This document shows positions 57,795-64,000 of a DNA stretch of 64,000 nucleotides, piece by piece; the stretch's first letter is position 1; the number at the start of each line of letters is the position of its first letter. Origin of the DNA: Chionoecetes opilio (lineage: Eukaryota > Arthropoda > Malacostraca > Decapoda > Majidae); NCBI GenBank assembly GCA_016584305.1, contig JACEEZ010001684.1:48072-112071 (forward strand), read 5' to 3'. Position numbers and translations under genes: made by a program. Below the pieces are notes generated by a model. That model was not told the DNA's origin. It searched no databases and saw only the letters and a program-made list of their open reading frames with translations.

Positions 57795-57832
<38 letters not shown>
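57795..57832. repeat. (GT)n microsatellite
   Basis: About 19 GT units. Confidence 0.97.
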
Positions 57833-57834
<2 letters not shown>

Positions 57835-57844
57835 CTAGGTAGTA

Positions 57845-58130
57845 TGATGGTAGTATCAGTATCTTTATTATTATCATGATAATTATCAATATTATTACTA
57901 TTATTATTATTATCATTATCATTATTATTTTCATTTTGATTATTATTAGCATTATTGTTATCAATATTATTGTTAGTATCACTATTATTGTTATGATTAT
58001 TTTATCCGAGTTATTATTATTATTATTATAACTTATTATTATCATTAATACGATTGACATTATTATTATTATTATTATTACTATTACTATTGCTTTTTTA
58101 TTATTATAATTATTATCATCATTTATCTTT
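57845..58130. repeat. (ATT/ATC)n trinucleotide-rich tract
   Basis: Interrupted TTA/TCA units through the interval. The Ile/Asn-rich minus frame is an artefact. Confidence 0.85.
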
Positions 58131-58500
58131 AATTATTGTGAGGGCTGAGAACGTGGAGAATGGGGAATAGAAGGGAAGGAAGAGTAAATGGGGAAAGAGA
58201 AGGAGGAAGAGAAGGAATGGAAGAGAAGGAAGGAAGAGGCAGAGTACTGATGACGGGGGTAGATAGAGAGAGAGGCAATTGATGTTGTGCTTACAACAAT
58301 CTTCCTTATCAGCCCTATGAAGGGGTGGCCGGCGCCCACCTGCACATTTGCTGACCACAGCTCAGGGTCCCTCCCGTCCCCCGGCGAAAGAGAAGATGAG
58401 GGGAGGAGAGGGAGAGAAGGAGAGAGAGTGAGAGAGAGAGTGAGAGAAGGTGAGGGAGAGTGTGAGAGTGAGAAGGTGAGGAGGCGAAGAGAAGGAGGAA
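58131..58500. repeat. GA-rich tracts around a short GC-rich core
   Basis: GGA/GAA tracts at 58145-58280 and 58388-58500 surround unique sequence. No supported gene. Confidence 0.7.
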
Positions 58501-58699
58501 GAGTGCTGAATCTTCATCCCTCAATTCACGCCATCACTTCACACTTATGTCAGCACTGAAATAACCTTTGACATGTACCCACCACACGCTGGGCTCTCCG
58601 CGGAACACAGAGGAGAGAGGAACAGATTCTATATACCCTGCGGTGTGGCCACACGTATTATTGCGTCGCGGTGATATCTTACGAGACTAGTGTCTTAGC

Positions 58700-59474
58700 G
58701 CGGTGAGCGAGTTAGGTGGTATTCCTTCCAGATACCACGCGCTCAAGTACGTGCCAGCACACGCCGCGTCCTTCTTTACCAGACGCCCGACGCCCGCCAC
58801 GCCGCTTGTCCCCTGGGGCAGGTGCTACTCATCTCTACGAAGTCCCGACGTCCTGCCAGGCACCTGCCCTGGTGGCTTTGCCCCTGTGTTCCTCCTGGGC
58901 TCCTGAGATGAAGGGGCCACGGCAGGGCAAATAGCGGCGCTCAGCGTTGCCCCTGTGGCTCTTCACTTTGCCCCAGGGACGACGAGCTTCGACGGGACGA
59001 CTAAGGAATACCCCGCATAACCCCAGGGGCGGGAAGTGCAACTCTACGAGACCAAGATGTCCCTGCAACACTGCCCGCCCCGGTGATGATTCCCCTGGGA
59101 CCGCATGGCTTCCCGGATCCGCCGTGGGGCAACCAAGGGGCGCGCGCCCTCACTTTGCCCCAGGGGGTAGGGAAGTGCTACTCTACGAGACCATGACGTC
59201 CCTCCACACTACCTACCCCCGTGGCCTCTCTTCAGGGCCCTTGGGGAGCCACTGGGCGCTGGGGGCAGGCACTAGGGGCGGGCGTGGGCTGGAGGTGAAA
59301 TTCTACGCTACTACGACGCCTACGAGATACCTCCTTCAGGAGGCTTCCCCTGGGTTCCCCCCGGAACCCCGGGGCATTACGAGGCACCTGCAACAGGATC
59401 TTAGGACTATTGAGCATCACATACAGGTCTTCCTGAAGGCGACGCAGCAGATGGTGATGTATCTATATGATTGA
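58700..59474 (+). CDS. GC-rich repetitive ORF, candidate orphan gene or last exon
   Basis: The interval is sharply more GC-rich than its neighbours and shows a periodic motif: CATCTCTACGAAGTCCCGAC (58828), GATGATGAGC-like GACGACGAGCTTCGACGGGA (58978), GCAACTCTACGAGACCAAGA (59037), GCTACTCTACGAGACCATGA (59168) and GAAATTCTACGCTACTACGA (59295). Spacing is 105-150 bp. The frame of 58947-59474 ends in a plain stop after QQMVMYLYD and includes REVLLYETMTSLHTTYPRG and LEVKFYATTTPTRYLLQEAS. The units are not all in one frame, so indels or several exons are needed. I know no family. It may be a degenerate GC-rich satellite instead. Confidence 0.3.
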
Positions 59475-59479
59475 CAGTG

Positions 59480-60230
59480 CATGACAGGGGCGGGCGATAA
59501 TGGATTGACCCCGGGGAACTATGAAAAGTAGGGGCCCTCGGGGGGGAACAGGGGGGTCGCCCCGGGGGAAAAAGCCCGGGGCTTTTAAAAGCTGGGGAGG
59601 TAAGCTCCCCGTATCCCCGAAGTACGGGCACTGCCCCGTTGTACCTTCCGGTAAAGGAGAAAAACCCCAAACCCCACCCTTTCGGAGAGGTCCCGGGGGT
59701 TTATTTTTCCCACGACCAGCGCCGTTTTGGAAGAACCATGGGGGGGTTTGGGGGGGACGTACAACGGGAGCACGTATATCAACACCCCCGTTGAGCCCCC
59801 GCGCACCAATTTCCTTCCCCCCCCTTGGGATAGCGGACTGGCGTCCCGGAGCTTAAAAATTTTTATTATGGTATTTAAAAGGCGTAGAGGAGACACGTGA
59901 ACCGTTTTTCTTCAAAAAGATGGTAAAGATACGATCGAGGGGTCAGTAATATCGAGGGTGAACTCTCCGACACGCACAAAACCACAAGACACAGACACAA
60001 CACAGACAACCCCAAAACACACACACACACACACACACACACAGTCACACACACCACTTTAAATAAAAAATATAATAAAATAATAATAATAATTGGGATG
60101 ATAAAATAATAACAATAATAAAAATGTGATGTCTTTTTTAACCATAATAATAGTAGCAAATAATAAAAATAATAATAATAAATAAAAAATTAAAAATAAT
60201 AAAATAATGAAAATTTGGTCTAGGCTAGAT
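59480..60230. other. Homopolymer-inflated sequence, (CA)n and AAT repeats
   Basis: 59500-59880 shows the same run-inflated texture as 10.7-13.7 kb. (CA)n lies at 60018-60055 and ATA/AAT repeats at 60060-60220. No gene. Confidence 0.6.
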
Positions 60231-60514
60231 TTTTATAGGACCCCTTTTTTTTTGATTAATGACCCGTTTTCTGTGAGGTCTGCCCTCAAGGGGGTAGAGG
60301 GAGGGAGGGGGGGTTTTAAAACAGAGCGGCATTGTCAGCTGAGCTCCCCTCGGCAATGATAACACGCGCCTCGATTCTGGGGCTCGAGCCAATGACTTTA
60401 CGCTACCTACGTGTCTCGAGTCGGAGTAGTCATAGTAGGTCCTTGGTCTTGGTACTAGTCAGGAGTCTGTTTGGGAAAAAAAAACATAATCCGAAATCCA
60501 ATACCGACCAAATA

Positions 60515-60600
60515 AATTATGATACCGGTATACCGATGCAATACAAATACCGATACCGGTATACCGAAAAAAAAAAAATACCGGTAACACCGGTGTTAAA
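60515..60600. repeat. ATACCGGTAT repeats, mirrored relative to 54255-54400
   Basis: GATACCGGTATACCGATGCA then ACCGATACCGGTATACCG and ACCGGTAACACCGGTGTTAA, followed by GGTGCACATCCCTA. Confidence 0.7.
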
Positions 60601-60619
60601 TACGGATAGGTGCACATCC

Positions 60620-61030
60620 CTAGGCCGCCGCTCATCAGTCTGCGGTCCCCCGACCTGGCGGGCGGGTCCATTCTAAAATTTTTGTTGCGCTTAAAGTTTT
60701 GTTTTGCAAATATGCCCCCTTTTTGTTTTTTTCGCGAGAAAATGTAAAAAAGAAGATAGCAGATTATGAAACCCATTAATTAGACCCACAAGATAGAATG
60801 AGGTTTAAGTCGGGAAAAGGAGGGGGAAAAAGACGCAGGGGTGGTATGAGAAGAGGAGAGAGTGGAGGGAAATATGAGGAAAAAAGAAAACACGGCAGAG
60901 CTGTGTAGCCAAACTGTCTCCACTTATATTCCTTCCCTGGTAGAAAAATATCAAAATTATTTTTCCCATTATTGTACTACAACCATAAATTACATAAAAA
61001 TAATCATATAAAAATCATGTACCCCTACCG
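60620..61030. other. No recognised gene
   Basis: AT- and GA-rich unique sequence. Confidence 0.4.
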
Positions 61031-61034
61031 TAGA

Positions 61035-61255
61035 TAATATATATCGCCCGCACTTGCCACTGCAACTAATGTCGCCAGGGGCCCCTATATTGTAAAATTT
61101 TAGCATCATACAGACTTTTTTGTGCCATTGAAGAGGCATGCACATAGTTTATATTATGTTTAAACACTACGTCTTTAGTGGCACATAAAAGTCGTAGTGA
61201 TGCTAAAATTCTAAAATAGTGTGCCGGGGACATTTTGTGCGTGGCAGTGACTGTT
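61035..61255. mobile_element. Fold-back element related to 40318-40590
   Basis: The left arm TGCCACTGCAACTAATGTCG with TTTTAGCATCATACAGAC is mirrored by GTCGTAGTGATGCTAAAATT and GTGCGTGGCAGTGAC. Run-inflated but clearly the same family. Confidence 0.65.
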
Positions 61256-61439
61256 ACCTAGATAGCACATGTCGCCAAGGTTCAAATTTTGTTCAATTAT
61301 TACCACATGTTTTTACAAAGCCGAATAATAATTTTAAATTTGGATACGGTATAATTTTCTTCATTTTCGTTCTCTGTCTTTTCCCCCGCCTCTCCCTCAA
61401 TATTCCGGGGCGTCACGTCCCCCTCACCCCCCGCGGAAG

Positions 61440-61475
61440 GGTGGTGAAACTACCTTGCGTTAGCTATATTTTCCT
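61440..61475. repeat. Inverted partner of 54115-54145
   Basis: GTGAAACTACCTTGCGTTAG then CTATATTTTCCTTG is the reverse complement of the sequence at 54112-54143 (AGGTAAATATAGCTAACGCA, then AGGTAGTTTCAC). The ACCGGTAT blocks are also mirrored between the two. Confidence 0.7.
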
Positions 61476-61664
61476 TGGGGAGGACCTTCCCGCACCATAA
61501 AATTCCTGATCAAACATGTTGGGGCAGGTGGTGGGCCCGGGTCGGGGAACGGGCTGTCAATTGTACGAAGGGCCAAAATCCCCCTGAAAAAAATTTTTCA
61601 ACCGTCGAGTGGGTAAGAAACCCCCTGCTGCCCATTAATCTACCTTCGATTGCGGGGCATCACA

Positions 61665-61815
61665 AAGGGGTGACATGAGCCTCTAATCAGGTGACACTTA
61701 TTAAAATCCCGTCTGCCCCACGGGCGAAGGCAATCAATCCCTTACAGCCCTCAAGGAACCTTCAGGGCTACAATCTGAGCCTGGAGGTCAAAGCCTACAG
61801 GGCTAAATATAAAAA
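61665..61815 (+). mobile_element. SINE body fragment, plus orientation
   Basis: GACATGAGCCTCTAATCAGG, GCCCCACGGGCGAAGGCA, TTACAGCCCTCAAGGAACCT and GCCTACAGGGCTAAATATAA follow the order of the SINE at 33795-34146, inverted. No tRNA-like head. Confidence 0.7.
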
Positions 61816-62155
61816 AGAAAAAAACTATAAAATAAAAACAAACTATGCGTCAGTAAAATTTTCGAAGTGGTAAGGTAGTTGAAATTTTAAACATAAATTT
61901 TATTAATATATATTTAATTCCCCCCTTCTAAAAAAATCAATTATACATTTTTACTCATTAATATCGATCTTATTAATATCTATTTTCTAGTAATGACAGT
62001 ATCTTAAAATTTTAATTATTTGTTGTTAATTAATACCACTCTTGATGGGAAAAAAAAAATACCCCCCCGCCCCATCCGTAAAATTTTAAAAAGATAAGGG
62101 CCCTATCCGCATCCGAAGATTGAAAAATTGGCATCCGGTCCATCTCAATTTTGCA
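61816..62155. other. AT-rich interval without gene
   Basis: Nothing recognisable before the CA-rich minisatellite. Confidence 0.5.
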
Positions 62156-63950
62156 AACACACCCCAAAAACACATACACACACCCCCAAAACCCAACACC
62201 CACACAAGCCACACACCCCCACAGCCACACACACCACACAGCCACACACAGCCCCCACCCCACACACAGCCCACACCCACACACACCACACAGCCACACA
62301 AGCCCCAACCCCACACAGCCACACACCCCACAAGCCCCACAGCCACACACAGCCAACACCCACACACAGCCACACACCCACACAGCCACACCCCCAACAG
62401 CCACACACAGCCACACACCCACACAGCCCCACACCCACACACAGCCCACACCCACACACAGCCACACACCCACACCCGCACACACCCACACACAGCACAC
62501 ACCCACACACAGCCACAACCCCACAGCCACCCACCCACACACAGCCCACACAGCACACCAGCCACACACCCCCACACAGCCACACCAAACACACCACACA
62601 GCCACACAGCCCCACAGCCACACACCCCCAGCCCCACACCACACACCCACACAGACACACCCACCACCCACACCCACCACCCACACGCCCACACCCACAC
62701 AGCCACACCCAGCCCACACCCAACAGCACACACACCCACACAGCCACAACAGCCACACACCCACACAGCCACAACACCCCCCAGCCCACACACCCCACAC
62801 CCAAACAGCCACACACCCACACAGCCCCACACCACCCACACACCCACAACGCCACACACCCACACAGCACACACAGCACAAAAACCCACACACAGCCACA
62901 CACAGGGCCCCACACCCACACAGCCACACCCCACACAGCCACAACACAGCCACACACCCACACACACACACACCCACACACCCACACAGCCACACACCCA
63001 CACAGCACACACACACACACCACAACAGCCAAACACCCACACAGCCACACACCCACACACCCACACAAGCCACACACCCAACAGCCACACACAGCACAAC
63101 ACCCACACACAGCCACACACACACACACCCACACCCACACAGCCACACACCCAAGCCACCACCCACACAGCCACACACACCACACAGCCACACACCCACA
63201 CAGCCACACACACCCACACAGCCACACACAGCCACACACCCACACACAGCCACACACACACCACACACACCACCCAAACCACACACCACACAGCCACACA
63301 CACACACACCACACCCACACACCACAACCCACACGCCACACACCACACAGCCACACCAAGCCCCACACCCAACACAGCACACACCCAAAACCCACACAGC
63401 CACACCCACCAGCCACACACCCCACATCCACACACCCACCACCCACACACCCACACAGCCACACACACCACACACAGCCACACACCCACACACAGCCACA
63501 CACCCACACCCAAAACAGCCCCACACCCACACAGCCACACACCAGCCACACACCACCACACCACACAGCCACACACCCCACATACACACACCACACCCAC
63601 ACACCCCACACAGCACACAACCCACACCCCCACCACCCACACCACCCGCACACACCAAAACACACACACAAGCCACACACCCACACACAGCCCACACACA
63701 CACACCACAACACCCACCACCACAACCCCACACACCACACACACCACACACACACACACAACACACACCCACACACAACCCCACACCCCCACATCCACAC
63801 ACAGTCCACCACCCACACACGCCACACACACACACCACCACACACACCCAGCCACCACCACACACACCACACACACACAGCCACACACCCACACACACCA
63901 CCACACACACCCCAAACACACACACACCACCACCCCACCACACACAGAGG
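62156..63950. repeat. 1.8-kb CA-rich minisatellite (CACACAGCCACACACCC units)
   Basis: Irregular mixture of CACACAGCCA and CACACCCA units. All three minus-strand frames stay open for more than 600 codons because the units contain no T-A-containing stop triplets on that strand. The resulting Val/Cys/Gly/Trp-rich 'proteins' are artefacts. Confidence 0.95.
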
Positions 63951-64000
63951 AAACCCAAACACAGCGCCTTTTTTTTTTTCCAACCCGCTCCTTCATATGC

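Noticed and set aside
57659..58060. 133-codon Ile/Asn-rich minus-strand ORF
   Set aside because: Translation of ATT/ATC trinucleotide tract and the GT microsatellite.
60360..60480. Possible tRNA-like sequence around GGGGCTCGAGCC
   Set aside because: No box A at the right distance and no cloverleaf that I could fold.
62030..63996. Minus-strand ORFs of 612-642 codons in three frames
   Set aside because: All three frames are open because the CA-rich minisatellite cannot form stops on that strand. The peptides are Val/Cys/Gly/Trp repeats.

Overview
This looks like repeat-dense nuclear DNA of an arthropod, most likely a decapod crustacean. The inference rests on very long CT/GA/CA/TA microsatellites, many nested transposons, tRNA-headed SINEs, CR1/Jockey-like LINE pieces, and two multi-copy protein families that I associate with arthropod and other invertebrate genomes. 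I see no bacterial, organellar or recognisable viral genes, and no clearly intact single-copy host gene. The best host-gene candidates are a signal-peptide first exon near 38.5 kb and a GC-rich repetitive ORF near 59 kb.

Layout. 1-1.34 kb: a broken minus-strand gene of the 'PLHIKLGLMK' family. 1.9-3.5 kb: a minisatellite and stacked Helitron modules. 3.6-8.5 kb: microsatellites, LINE reverse transcriptase debris and a 33-bp satellite. 10.7-13.7 kb: sequence with inflated homopolymers, probably poor consensus. 12.7-17.4 and 18.5-23.4 kb: two copies of the same ~4.8-kb segment, each with a minus-strand remnant of a PIN/FEN-like protein, separated by fold-back elements. 24.0-25.6 kb: a second PLHIKLGLMK-family pseudogene. 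26.9-27.5 kb: a zinc-binding N-terminal remnant. 27.6-31.2 kb: nested Harbinger-like, hAT-like and fold-back elements. 31.6-34.2 kb: a complete non-autonomous Helitron, a LINE endonuclease region and a SINE. 36.2-40.8 kb: MITEs and LINE ends. 42.9-53.3 kb: three further plus-strand copies of the PIN/FEN-like gene, two of them enclosed by ~320-345-bp terminal inverted repeats that both begin TATAGT. 54-57.8 kb: nested hAT-like and fold-back elements. 59.5-62.1 kb: low-quality sequence. 62.2-63.9 kb: a CA-rich minisatellite.

Main result. Five or six copies of one protein family (H-E-E-A-D, D-T-D-V and G-C-D-T-T-S motifs, with Cys-rich tails on some copies) occur here, and the two best-preserved loci are bounded by matching long TIRs with shared TATAGT termini. 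The simplest reading is a DNA transposon superfamily whose encoded protein is a PIN/FEN-type nuclease rather than a DDE transposase. The copy at 42,946-45,875 is almost intact, with two apparent frameshifts. I cannot search databases, so its novelty is unverified.
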